Program-made: the position numbers and the translations under genes
Shown: positions 50,857-59,151 of the stretch, one piece after another
How the letters are laid out: every line of letters starts with the position of its first letter
Position numbering within the stretch: the stretch's first letter is position 1
Assembly: GCA_017461225.1 (NCBI GenBank)
Contig: JAFTYV010000032.1
Span: 19,909 to 83,908, forward strand
Source of the DNA: Candidatus Methanomethylophilaceae archaeon
Lineage (GTDB): Archaea; Thermoplasmatota; Thermoplasmata; Methanomassiliicoccales; Methanomethylophilaceae
Length of the DNA stretch: 64,000 nt
Reading direction: 5' to 3'
The notes under the pieces: generated by a model
Databases searched by the model: none
What the model was told of the DNA's origin: nothing
The model's input: only the letters and a program-made list of their open reading frames with translations

Positions 50857-51540
50857 TCACATCTTTATCGACAGCTTCACCATCAGGTCCTCCATCCCCG
50901 CCCTGTCGGGGAACCTGGACAGCATCTCGTCGTACTCCTCCCCCCTCCCGTCCGGATAGGGGTTGAAACCCATTATCAGGTTGATCAGCTGGGAGTACAG
51001 GCAGAAGTCCAGCAGGACCTCGGGGACCTCCTCGGTGTCCAGTATCGTGGACATCACCACCACCCTCATCAGGGTGCTGGAGCGCCCCACGTACCTGCCC
51101 TGGGTGGGGACGCCCCACCCCATGTACGTCAGCGGGTCCCTCTCCACGAGGCCCATCGCCACCAATCTGTCGTAGGAGTCCCTCAGGTCCCTGCACGAAC
51201 CCTTCGTCGTCCTGCTGACCCCCCTGCACCGGTTCACGTACACGGGCTGCTTCTCCGCGACGAACTCCGGTGAGGACACCCAGTTGCAGACCTCCTCACC
51301 GTATCCGACGTCCTCGTCCCCGCGTATCCTGCCGAACAGGGTCTCCGCTATGGAGCGGAGGACCTCCTCGGGCGCGTCCGACAGGTAATCGCTGACGTCG
51401 AACCTCGCCCATCTGTAGGACCTGCTCCACTTCACCTTGAAGTCGCGGAAGGCGGTGAACACCGCCTCCACGTCCCCGTATCCGAACCTTCCCCCGACAT
51501 CGGCGAAGACCGATGTCAGCAGCTTGTCCCTCTCCTTCAT
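50857..51540 (-). CDS. Protein related to M48/SprT-like metallopeptidases with lost active site
   Basis: A 227-residue protein. In related archaeal families the last third reads roughly VLLYVLYHELLHLKMGF with a zinc HExxH; here the same place reads EVLLDFCLYSQLINLIMGF, so both His and the Glu are replaced. The preceding strand MRVVVMSTILD and the following acidic tail fit the family. No catalytic activity is expected; a binding or regulatory role is possible. The ATG at 51540 gives MKERDKLLTSVF; upstream frame lacks homology. The family link is inferred from pattern only. Confidence 0.5.
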   Translation of the reverse strand: MKERDKLLTSVFADVGGRFGYGDVEAVFTAFRDFKVKWSRSYRWARFDVSDYLSDAPEEVLRSIAETLFGRIRGDEDVGYGEEVCNWVSSPEFVAEKQPVYVNRCRGVSRTTKGSCRDLRDSYDRLVAMGLVERDPLTYMGWGVPTQGRYVGRSSTLMRVVVMSTILDTEEVPEVLLDFCLYSQLINLIMGFNPYPDGRGEEYDEMLSRFPDRAGMEDLMVKLSIKM

Positions 51541-51704
51541 TTCCGTAATCCTGCATCCCTGGGGATGCGGATGCGACCACCCGGAGGTGCGGATATGAAC
51601 GGGACACCGTGCGGTCACACTGACGGAGCGTGGGAGACCACGGTCGCTATGGATGTTAACGTCGATGATTTATTAACCATGAACTGGATTCCCGTCCGAT
51701 TCAA

Positions 51705-52031
51705 ATGGTAACGATCACACCCGATGCTGAGAAGTTCATCAACGACCTCCTGGAGAAGAACCAGAAGGTCGGATACGGAATCAAGATCTACCTCTCCGGA
51801 TTCGCATGCTCCGGACCCCAGTTCGGAATGTCCTTCCAGGAGAAGGCCCAGGAGGGGGAGCACATCGACAAGACCGCCAACGGCTTCGAGATGTACTACG
51901 ACGACGAGACCAAGGAGGCACTCGACGAGTGCGCCATCGAGTTCATCGACGACCCCAACTTCGGAACCGGACTCACGATCCGCAACCCCAACTTCGACGG
52001 TTGCGCATCCTGCGGTGGCGGCTGCCACTGA
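51705..52031 (+). CDS. Iron-sulfur cluster assembly protein, IscA/HesB type
   Basis: A-type carrier that passes Fe-S clusters to client proteins. The 108-residue beta-rich protein has the first ligand C35 in GFACSGPQFGM and C-terminal cysteines C100, C103 and C107 in CASCGGGCH, a slightly expanded version of the usual CxC end. FEMYYDDE in the middle is typical. A TATA-like TTTATTAAC (51668-51676) lies about 33 bp before the ATG. The many Fe-S enzymes of methanogens explain its presence. Confidence 0.9.
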   Translation: MVTITPDAEKFINDLLEKNQKVGYGIKIYLSGFACSGPQFGMSFQEKAQEGEHIDKTANGFEMYYDDETKEALDECAIEFIDDPNFGTGLTIRNPNFDGCASCGGGCH

Positions 52032-52099
52032 TTCCGGAGGGCCGCAAGGCCCTTCCCAAACCCCAACACACACGATATTCTCCGAATGGTGTTTCCGAG

Positions 52100-53644
52100 A
52101 TGGGATTCCTTGTACACCCCCGCATAGTCCCCGACCGCGTGGAGGAGCGCCTCTACCAGGTCAACATGGTGAGGGGTTGCTGCGCATCGAACACGCTTCT
52201 GATACTGCCGACCGGTCTCGGCAAGACCATAGTCGCACTCGGCGTCATCGCAGACCACCTCTCCCGCGGGAGGGTGCTGGTTATGGCGCCGACGAAACCC
52301 CTGGTGAACCAGCATGCGGACGTCTTCCGCGAGCTGCTCCTGGATGCGGACGTGGAGGTGATGACCGGCACCACCAGACCCGAGAGGAGGACCGAGATAA
52401 TGTCCCGTGCGGACGTGGTCGTCACGACACCGCAGTCCGTGGCCAACGACCTCGAGGCGTGCAGGTACGGGTTGGACGGGTTCTCGCTGGTCGTCTACGA
52501 CGAGGCCCACCGCGGTGTCGGCAACTACGCGTACGTCCGCGTGGCGGCGTTCTGCGGCCCCGGGATCCGCAGCATGGGGATGACCGCCTCCCCCGGCAGC
52601 GACGCGGGGAAGATCGAGGAGGTCTGCCTCAACCTGAACCTGTACAGGATAGACGTGAGGTCCGACGACGACCCCGACGTGTCCCCCTACGTCCACGACA
52701 CCTACGTCAACAGGATCGAGGTCAACATGCCGAAGGACCTCGTGGACGTCATATCCCTCCTCCGGTCCATGGTCGACCACTACTCATCCGAGCTCATCAG
52801 CCTGGGGCTTATGAACAGGAACTGGCCGGCGTCCACCAAGCAGCTCCTCGCCATAGGGCGCAACCTGCAGGCGAGGCTGGCACGCGGGGAGAAGACCGCC
52901 ATCGTGTTCAGGGGGCTGACGCTCCAGGCGATGTGCATCAAGCTCCTCCACGCGGTGAACCTCGCCGAGACCCAGGGGATGACCGCCCTCCGCTCGTACA
53001 TACGCAAGCTCGAGGACGAGTCCAGGGCCGAACGCGGCGGGAGGGGGGCGAGGGAGATCCTCAACCGCCCCGAGTACAGGGACATGATGGGGATCGTCTC
53101 GAGGACCAACGTCGAGCACCCGAAGGTCTCCAGGGTCATGTCCCTGGTCAGCAGGTTCGTCAACGACGGGGAGGGATCCAAGGTGATCGTGTTCACACAG
53201 TACCGCGACACCTGCGACCTCCTCCACGAGAAGATATCGTCCATACCGGGCGCCCGGGTCGGCAAGCTCGTGGGACAGGCCAACGGTGGCCTCAAGCAGA
53301 GGGAGCAGGTGGAGCTCCTGGACAGGTTCCGCGAGGGTGACGTGAACGTCGTCGTGTCCACGTCGGTGGGCGAGGAGGGACTGGACATATCCAGCACCAA
53401 CGCTGTCGTGTTCTACGAACCGGTCCCGTCCGAGATACGCACGATCCAGAGGAGGGGGCGCACCGGGAGGAAGAACGACGGCGAGGTCTTCGTGCTGATA
53501 GCGCGCGGCACCGTGGACGAGGTCTACGAGAGGTCCAGCGCCCAGAAGGAGGAGGCCATGAGGGCGCGCCTGATGAGGTTGAGCGACGACCTCGGACGCA
53601 GGGGCGCCAACCCCCGCAACCAGACGCGTCTGGACGGTTTCTGA
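52100..53644 (+). CDS. Hef/FANCM-like superfamily 2 DNA helicase without nuclease domain
   Basis: Branch-structure helicase that acts on stalled forks. The 514 residues include Walker A LPTGLGKT near 36-43, DEAH near 131 (VVYDEAHRGVG), SMGMTASPG, an inserted helical arm (about 210-330) and the C-terminal RecA domain with VFTQYRDT and QRRGRTGR. The ERCC4 nuclease of classical archaeal Hef is missing. The C-terminus ends QTRLDGF, resembling a PCNA-binding peptide, like FEN1 in this window. The start at 52100 is the first ATG consistent with homology. DNA ligase follows. Confidence 0.9.
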   Translation: MGFLVHPRIVPDRVEERLYQVNMVRGCCASNTLLILPTGLGKTIVALGVIADHLSRGRVLVMAPTKPLVNQHADVFRELLLDADVEVMTGTTRPERRTEIMSRADVVVTTPQSVANDLEACRYGLDGFSLVVYDEAHRGVGNYAYVRVAAFCGPGIRSMGMTASPGSDAGKIEEVCLNLNLYRIDVRSDDDPDVSPYVHDTYVNRIEVNMPKDLVDVISLLRSMVDHYSSELISLGLMNRNWPASTKQLLAIGRNLQARLARGEKTAIVFRGLTLQAMCIKLLHAVNLAETQGMTALRSYIRKLEDESRAERGGRGAREILNRPEYRDMMGIVSRTNVEHPKVSRVMSLVSRFVNDGEGSKVIVFTQYRDTCDLLHEKISSIPGARVGKLVGQANGGLKQREQVELLDRFREGDVNVVVSTSVGEEGLDISSTNAVVFYEPVPSEIRTIQRRGRTGRKNDGEVFVLIARGTVDEVYERSSAQKEEAMRARLMRLSDDLGRRGANPRNQTRLDGF

Positions 53645-53679
53645 CAAGGATTATTACCGGTGACCCCCTCGGGGTCCAC

Positions 53680-55446
53680 ATGCTCTATTCCGATCTAGCG
53701 GAGACGTTCGACAGACTCGAGGCGACCAGCAGCCGCCTGGAGATGACCACGATCCTTGCGGACTTCTTCCGCACGGTCGATACGGACAGACTCCGCGAGG
53801 TCGTGTACCTGTCCCAGGGGAAGCTCCATCCCGACTTCCATCCGCAGGTCCTCGGGATGGCCGACAGGCTCGTCCTCAAGGCCATAGCCATAGCATCCGG
53901 ACACAGCGAGAAGAGCATAGAGGAGCTGTGGGTGGAGACCGGGGATCCGGGCGAGGTCGCGGAGAGGATGATGGCCCGCAAGAAGCAGATGGCGCTGTTC
54001 TCCGAGGAACTGACCGTGGACAGGGTCGTCAGGGGGCTCACCGCCATCGAGAACACCGACGGGAGGGACTCACAGGACAAGAAGATGAAGACCCTCGCCA
54101 ACATGCTCCACGACTCCGGCCCGCTCGAGGCCCGCTACCTCTGCCGCATCGTGACCGGCAGGATGAGGGTCGGTGCGGGAGACATGACGATCCTGGATGC
54201 CCTCGCGGAGGGTTTCGCCACCAAGGATGACCGCCCGGAGATCGAGAGGGCGTTCAACATCACGTGCGACATCGGCCTCGTGGCCGAGACCATAGCCACC
54301 GGCGGCATGGATGCGATCAGGGCGATGGAGATCACCGTGGGGAACCCGGTGAAGGTCATGCTGGCCGAGCGCCTCCCGTCCATCCCCGAGGTCGTGGAGA
54401 AGCTGGGCGGCAGGTGCGCCATGGAGTTCAAGTACGACGGGATCAGGGTCCAGGCCCACATCGGCAGGGACGGCGTCACACTGTACTCCCGCAGACTGGA
54501 GGACATGACCCAGAACTTCCCGGACATAGCCCGTGCGCTCCGCAACAAGTGCAGGTTCGGGGAGGTCATCGTGGAGGGCGAGTGCGTCGCAGTGGATCCG
54601 GAGACCGGGTTCATGCTGCCGTTCCAGAACGTCACCCACAGGAGGAAGAAGCACGGCATCGACGATGCGGTGCGCGACGTCCCCGTCAGGATATTCCTGT
54701 TCGACATACTGTACTGCGACGGCAGGGACACCACCGGCGACCCCTACCCCGAGCGCAGGGAGCTGCTGGAGTCCGCATTCATCATGGGCGACATGGTCCA
54801 GACCACCACCATGAGGGTCGTCGAGGGACCCGAGGAGGGCGAGGAGTTCTTCTCCGGCGCCCTGGTGGCGAGGTGCGAGGGGATCATGGCCAAATCCCTC
54901 GAGAGGGAGTCCGTGTACAGGGCGGGTTCCAGAGGGTACCTGTGGATCAAGTACAAGAAGGACTACCAGGAGGCGCTCACGGACTCCTTCGACCTCGCGG
55001 TCGTCGGGGCGTTCTACGGTATGGGGAAGAGGGCCGGGAAGTACGGCGCCCTTCTCATGGCCGCGTACGACCCCGAGATGGGGGACTTCAAGACCGTGTG
55101 CAAGCTCGGCACCGGCTTCGACGACGCGTTCCTGGACGGCATGCCCGCCCTGCTGAACGGCAACCTCTCCGGGACGTGCCCGCGTTCCGTCGACTCCGAG
55201 ATGGTCCCGGACGTGTGGTTCGAACCGGGCGTGGTGCTCGAGGTCGTGGCGGCCGAGATCACGCTGAGCCCGACGCACACGGCGGCGAGGGACCTGCTGA
55301 AGGAGGGTTCCGGACTCGGCATAAGGTTCCCGCGCTTCACGGGACGCGTCAGGGACGACAAGACCCCCGAGCAGTGCACGACCGTGGGCGAGATAGTGGA
55401 CATGTACGGCATGCAGGCACGCGATTCCGACGGCCTTTCCCTATAA
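53680..55446 (+). CDS. lig: ATP-dependent DNA ligase
   Basis: Seals nicks in replication and repair. The 588-residue archaeal/eukaryotic type I ligase has an N-terminal DNA-binding domain (1-210), then motif I EFKYDGIR with catalytic K251, motif III near RIFLFDILY, motif IV EGIMAKSLE and motif V WIKYKKDY, and an OB-fold C-terminus. A TATA-like ATTATTACC about 27 bp before the ATG suggests a leaderless start. A GACCCC-ctc-GGGGTC repeat lies between the TATA element and the start. It follows the Hef-like helicase directly. Confidence 0.97.
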   Translation: MLYSDLAETFDRLEATSSRLEMTTILADFFRTVDTDRLREVVYLSQGKLHPDFHPQVLGMADRLVLKAIAIASGHSEKSIEELWVETGDPGEVAERMMARKKQMALFSEELTVDRVVRGLTAIENTDGRDSQDKKMKTLANMLHDSGPLEARYLCRIVTGRMRVGAGDMTILDALAEGFATKDDRPEIERAFNITCDIGLVAETIATGGMDAIRAMEITVGNPVKVMLAERLPSIPEVVEKLGGRCAMEFKYDGIRVQAHIGRDGVTLYSRRLEDMTQNFPDIARALRNKCRFGEVIVEGECVAVDPETGFMLPFQNVTHRRKKHGIDDAVRDVPVRIFLFDILYCDGRDTTGDPYPERRELLESAFIMGDMVQTTTMRVVEGPEEGEEFFSGALVARCEGIMAKSLERESVYRAGSRGYLWIKYKKDYQEALTDSFDLAVVGAFYGMGKRAGKYGALLMAAYDPEMGDFKTVCKLGTGFDDAFLDGMPALLNGNLSGTCPRSVDSEMVPDVWFEPGVVLEVVAAEITLSPTHTAARDLLKEGSGLGIRFPRFTGRVRDDKTPEQCTTVGEIVDMYGMQARDSDGLSL

Positions 55447-55479
55447 GGGGTTAGATACTAGCATGACGATACGTCCCCC

Positions 55480-55923
55480 ATGGATCCGTTTCTAATCGCG
55501 ATCGCGCTCATTATCGTCGGGGCGGTGTTCCTCATAATAGAGGCGTTCAGCCCCGGTGCGTTCATGGTGATCCCCGGGACAGTCCTGGTCATCCTCGGGG
55601 TGATCGGGGTGTTCATGCCGGACATCGTCCTCACCCTGTGGTCACCGGTCATAGCCCTCGTCGTGGCCGTACCTGTCACCATCCTGACCATCAAGGCGTA
55701 CCAGCGCCTCGGGGAACCGGTGCCGCCGTCCACCACGGTGACCGAGTCCCTCGTCGGGAAGACGGGCACCGTCACAACCGCCACCGAGGTCGGGAGCATG
55801 AGGGGCAAGGTCAGGATCGGATCCGACACATGGTCCGCGACATCGGACGAACCCATCGAGGCTGGGGCCGAGGTGGTCGTCCTGTCGAGCGAGGGCGTGC
55901 ACGTCCACGTCCGCAGACTGTGA
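55480..55923 (+). CDS. NfeD-family membrane protein
   Basis: A 147-residue protein with two or three N-terminal membrane segments (about 4-75) followed by an OB-fold NfeD-C domain (LVGKTGTVTTATEVGSMRGKVRIG near 88-110, then VVVLSSEGVHVHVRR). NfeD proteins work with stomatin-like partners in membrane quality control. The stomatin homologue begins 16 bases downstream, the classic pairing. The serine-protease domain of long NfeD forms is absent, as in the short type. Confidence 0.9.
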   Translation: MDPFLIAIALIIVGAVFLIIEAFSPGAFMVIPGTVLVILGVIGVFMPDIVLTLWSPVIALVVAVPVTILTIKAYQRLGEPVPPSTTVTESLVGKTGTVTTATEVGSMRGKVRIGSDTWSATSDEPIEAGAEVVVLSSEGVHVHVRRL

Positions 55924-55939
55924 CACGGAGGAGACAGAT

Positions 55940-57019
55940 ATGGATACAATCATCCTGGCGCTGATGTTCGTCGTGGTCGTCGCGGTGATCGTCACCCTCA
56001 CCAGCGGGGTCAAGATCGTCCAGCCCTACGAACAGGCCATCTACATGAGGTTGGGTAAGTTCGTGAAGGTCCTCAACCAGGGACTGAACATAGTGTGCCC
56101 CCTCGTCAACGAGGTCGTGAAGATCGACCTGCGCACCGAGGTCCTGGACGTCCCGAAACAGGAGGTCATCACCAAGGACAACTCCCCCGTGGAGGTCGAT
56201 GCGGTCATATACATCAAGGTCACCGACCCGAAGAACGCGTTCTTCGAGGTCACCAACTACAGGTTGGCCACGGTCAACCTCGCACAGACCACCCTCAGGT
56301 CCATCATCGGTGAGATGGAGCTCGACGAGATCCTCTCCTCCAGGGAGAAGATCAACGTCAACCTCAGGGACATCCTCGACGAGAACACCGACAAGTGGGG
56401 TGTGAAGATCGAGGCCGTGGAGATCAGGGAGGTCGACCCCGCCAGGAAGGTCAAGGACTCCATGGAGGAGCAGACCTCCGCCGAGAGGAGGAGGCGCGCC
56501 GCGATCCTGGAGGCCGACGGTCAGAAGAGGGCGGCCATCCTGGAGGCGGAGGGCAAGAAGAGGTCCCGCATCCTCGAGGCCGAGGGAATGAGGCAGTCCA
56601 TGATCCTGGAGGCGGAGGGAAGGCGTCTGGCCACCATCCTCGAGGGACAGGGTGAGGCGCAGAAGCTCAGGATCCTGTCCGTCGGTGCGGCATCCATGGA
56701 TTCCAAGGCCATGTCGGTCCTGTCCATGCAGACGCTGCAGGAGGTCGGCAAGGGCGAGTCCTCGAAGATATTCTTCCCCATGGAGGTCACCAAGCTCGTC
56801 GAGGGGGTCTCCGAGTACATAGGGTCCGCCAACAGGACGCCCGACAGACAGGTCTCGGACACCGACGACATAAGGAGGGCGGTCGGCGACCCCGACGACA
56901 TCCTTGGTCCGATCCCCACACCCGAGGAGATCGACAGGGAGAAGAACAGGAGGAACGAACCCGTCGCCGAGGACATGGGCGACGTCGACGAGGTCCTCCA
57001 ACCACCCAAGGACGCCTGA
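55940..57019 (+). CDS. Stomatin/prohibitin-family SPFH protein
   Basis: A 359-residue membrane-associated SPFH protein. One N-terminal membrane helix (about 3-24) is followed by the SPFH domain (QAIYMRLGKFVKVLNQGLN, then VPKQEVITKDNSPVEVDAV, to about 185). A charged helical stretch at about 187-242 is built from five 11-residue repeats of the form ILEAEG-x-KR, predicting a regular coiled coil for oligomer rings. The tail (260-359) is acidic and probably flexible. It pairs with NfeD upstream. Confidence 0.93.
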   Translation: MDTIILALMFVVVVAVIVTLTSGVKIVQPYEQAIYMRLGKFVKVLNQGLNIVCPLVNEVVKIDLRTEVLDVPKQEVITKDNSPVEVDAVIYIKVTDPKNAFFEVTNYRLATVNLAQTTLRSIIGEMELDEILSSREKINVNLRDILDENTDKWGVKIEAVEIREVDPARKVKDSMEEQTSAERRRRAAILEADGQKRAAILEAEGKKRSRILEAEGMRQSMILEAEGRRLATILEGQGEAQKLRILSVGAASMDSKAMSVLSMQTLQEVGKGESSKIFFPMEVTKLVEGVSEYIGSANRTPDRQVSDTDDIRRAVGDPDDILGPIPTPEEIDREKNRRNEPVAEDMGDVDEVLQPPKDA

Positions 57020-57028
57020 TGGGGCGCA

Positions 57029-57048
57029 CCGGGGGCACAGGCCCCCGG
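57029..57048. terminator. Hairpin between convergent stomatin and CDGSH genes
   Basis: CCGGGGGC-ACAG-GCCCCCGG is a perfect 8-bp stem with a 4-base loop, ten bases after the stomatin stop and 15 before the CDGSH stop. It can serve both directions. Confidence 0.55.
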
Positions 57049-57062
57049 AAACACGTTTCACA

Positions 57063-57752
57063 TCATTTCCTGAAGAGTGATATGCCCTTGCGCGTGTCCT
57101 TGTACCTCTTGGGTATGTGGACCGCGTCGCAGAAGGGCTTGTTGCGGGAATGCCCGCACCTGCAGAGGACCATGCGGTTCATGGTCTCGTAGCGCTCGCC
57201 GTCGGAGGACTCCAACGGGATCCCTCCCATCGCGTATATCCCGCCGCTCACGTTGCTGGCGGGATCCTGGATTATGTAGATGGACGGTTCCAGGACATCC
57301 TCGTGGATGTTGCCGTCCTTGTCCACCGCGATGGTCCTGCCCGAGGGGCACTCGCACGCACCGCGTATGACCTCGTTGCGTGCATCGGGGTCGTCCGTGC
57401 GGGGCAGCATCTTCCAGATGGTCGCCTCGCGACGGTGGCAGAACCTGGATTTGGAGCACCTCTCATCGTCCATTATGTCTATGGTCTCGCCCTGGTGGAC
57501 CTTCGCACGCTCGGCGAACGGCCTCCGGTCGGCGGTCTCGTCCCCCTTGAAACGCGTGTGGGAGCCGTCGCAGAACGGTGCGTTCTCGGAACGTCCGCAC
57601 CTGCACAGGGAGTACACCTCCGCCTGCGGGAGCTCGCGGCCGTCCTTCCAGACGTGCAGGCCATCCTCCATGGATATGACCTTCTCATAGAGCGGGATGC
57701 CCCCGCGGACGATATAGGGTCCGTCCTTCACAATCTTGATGACCTTGTCCAT
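57063..57752 (-). CDS. Double CDGSH iron-sulfur protein
   Basis: A 229-residue protein with two CDGSH-type [2Fe-2S] motifs, each with three Cys and one His ligand: CRCGRSENAPFCDGSH near 52-67 and CRCGHSRNKPFCDAVH near 198-213. A middle domain with DERCSKSRFCHRR and GACECPSGR adds further cysteines and resembles the DUF1271-like ferredoxin-type segment seen in long CDGSH proteins. Redox or cluster-storage roles are likely. The ATG at 57752 follows a GGTGG site; an in-frame ATG 21 bases upstream (57773) is an alternative. Confidence 0.88.
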   Translation of the reverse strand: MDKVIKIVKDGPYIVRGGIPLYEKVISMEDGLHVWKDGRELPQAEVYSLCRCGRSENAPFCDGSHTRFKGDETADRRPFAERAKVHQGETIDIMDDERCSKSRFCHRREATIWKMLPRTDDPDARNEVIRGACECPSGRTIAVDKDGNIHEDVLEPSIYIIQDPASNVSGGIYAMGGIPLESSDGERYETMNRMVLCRCGHSRNKPFCDAVHIPKRYKDTRKGISLFRK

Positions 57753-57830
57753 GGGACCACCATATGGAATCACCGGACGGACCTTATTATTGTTTTCACT
57801 AACGGGTTTGCGTAGGGGTCGGACCCCGGA

Positions 57831-58142
57831 TCAGGTGAACCTGACGGCCGTGCCGTAGGCGACGACCTCGGCCGCACCCGCCATGACGGATGCCGTGGTG
57901 TACCTCAGCATCACGATGGCGTCCGCCCCCAGGGACTCCGCCTCCTCGACCATCCTCTTGGTGGCCATGGCACGGGACTCGTTCATCATCTCCGTGTACG
58001 TGGCCAGCTCACCGCCGACCAGGGACTTGAGCCCCTGTCCGATGTCACGGCCCACGTTCTTGCTCTGGATCATGTTGCCCTTCACGAGGCCGAGGATCTC
58101 GTAGCTCCTCCCGGGTATGTTCTCAGTAGTTGTCAACAGCAT
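57831..58142 (-). CDS. YbjQ/UPF0145 heavy-metal-binding-like protein
   Basis: A 103-residue member of the YbjQ (DUF74) family, which forms pentameric rings of unknown function. Typical text includes TTTENIPGRSYEILGLVKG near the N-terminus, NVGRDIGQGLKSLVGGEL in the middle, and GADAIVMLRYTTASVMAGAAEVVAYGTAV at the end (shown in part by the conserved RYTTAS and AYGTAV). Length is normal. It overlaps the upstream membrane-protein gene by 20 bases, implying an operon. Confidence 0.88.
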   Translation of the reverse strand: MLLTTTENIPGRSYEILGLVKGNMIQSKNVGRDIGQGLKSLVGGELATYTEMMNESRAMATKRMVEEAESLGADAIVMLRYTTASVMAGAAEVVAYGTAVRFT

Positions 58143-58350
58143 CGTCTATCCCTTCGTCAATCTCCCTGAAACGCGCCCTGACGTGGTACGCCAGGACGGC
58201 GGCCACCACGATGTACACCGCGGCGATCACCGCCACCAGGGGCCACGGGGCCCCGAGGACCGTGTACATCGTGATAACGGTCACGAAGAACAGGACGAGC
58301 ACCACCAGGACACCCAGGGCACCCGCCTTCTTCAACCCGTTCCTGTCCAT
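58123..58350 (-). CDS. Small two-helix membrane protein
   Basis: A 75-residue protein with two hydrophobic segments (about 11-30 and 36-58) and an acidic C-terminus ending in REIDEGIDDAVDNY. I do not recognise the family. Its 3' end overlaps the YbjQ gene by 20 bases, and the gene upstream ends 3 bases before its start, so the three form one transcription unit. It may anchor the YbjQ ring at the membrane, which is speculation from position. Confidence 0.6.
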   Translation of the reverse strand: MDRNGLKKAGALGVLVVLVLFFVTVITMYTVLGAPWPLVAVIAAVYIVVAAVLAYHVRARFREIDEGIDDAVDNY

Positions 58351-58353
58351 ACC

Positions 58354-58719
58354 TCATGGATCGTCTGCATCGTTCTTATCGCTGACGGTCCGATCGGCCA
58401 GGTCCATGGTGACGGGACCGGACTTGCGGTAGTTCTTCTTGGACAGCATCCCGCACTCCATCCATGCCGCCTGGTAGACGGCGATGGGTGCGTTGCATAT
58501 CATGGACATGTTGCCCCTGATGTCCTCGTTGTTTATCCTGCTCTTCTCGAAGCACATGATGTCGTCCATCGTTATGTTGCGCAGATTCTCGGCATAGTGC
58601 TTCAGGAAATGGCAGTCGGACTCTATGTCCACATCCATGGTGCCGTCGTCCCTCGCCGTCACGGTCACACGGACCTTCTTGTCGCATATCGTCATATCCA
58701 CATCAACAGCGGACGTCAT
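58354..58719 (-). CDS. Conserved hypothetical protein with Cys pattern, DUF6951-like
   Basis: A 121-residue protein. Beta-strand-rich first half (MTICDKKVRVTVTARDDGTM) is followed by conserved-looking cysteines in SDCHFLKHY, MCFEKSR, MICNAPIAVYQ and WMECGMLSKK. The four separated cysteines and the AVYQAAW helix recall the DUF6951 group common in methanogens; the match is from memory and moderate. A cluster-binding or corrinoid-related role has been neither shown nor excluded. First gene of a three-gene unit. Confidence 0.6.
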   Translation of the reverse strand: MTSAVDVDMTICDKKVRVTVTARDDGTMDVDIESDCHFLKHYAENLRNITMDDIMCFEKSRINNEDIRGNMSMICNAPIAVYQAAWMECGMLSKKNYRKSGPVTMDLADRTVSDKNDADDP

Positions 58720-58831
58720 GACCCTCCTTTCAGTTGTGCGGATAAATAATCCACCATCTGGAGAACGATTGTTAAGTGGCTTTAAGTCGCACCGACCGAT
58801 GGGGTTTTATCCGACCCGCCCGATGGGGAGA

Positions 58832-59137
58832 TGTCGGGAGATGGAGGGTGGCCGACGGTAGCCGCGAGGCAGCTGAGGAAGTTCCCTCCTCCAAGGGCGA
58901 GATGGACGGGCGTAAGCCCGTACGGCGAGAGCTGTGGCAAGGGCCCAGAAACGACACAGACTGGACTGACAGGATGATCCGCAAGGCGGTGACGTTCCCC
59001 AGGATATGGTGAAACGGCGACTCCCCATCGGAGCAAGTCCGCACAACAGGGTAGACCGGCCCGGGACCTGTGGGTAGGACGCGAAGTTGAATGCCACCTG
59101 AAACAGAAGGGGGGCTACTACCATCACCCGACACATC
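58832..59137 (+). ncRNA. rnpB: RNase P RNA (archaeal type A)
   Basis: Catalytic RNA that trims 5' leaders of tRNAs. Diagnostic conserved blocks occur in order: GAGGAAGTTCC (58869-58885 region, the P4 5' strand), CCAGAAACGACACAGACTGG near 58947-58966, GGTGAAACGGC near 59007, CGGAGCAAGTCCGC near 59028, and GAAACAGAAGG near 59098. Terminal segments GATGTCGGG and CCCGACACATC can pair as P1. A TTTTAT element 27 bp upstream of 58832 fits the promoter. Ends are accurate to about 5-10 bases. Confidence 0.85.
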
Positions 59138-59151
59138 CGCGAGGCACGACC

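Noticed and set aside
50600..50870. Right end of an IS200/IS605 (TnpB) element
   Set aside because: Short translated stretches are loosely reminiscent of TnpB tails, but no zinc-finger or catalytic remnant is visible, so the match is too weak to call.
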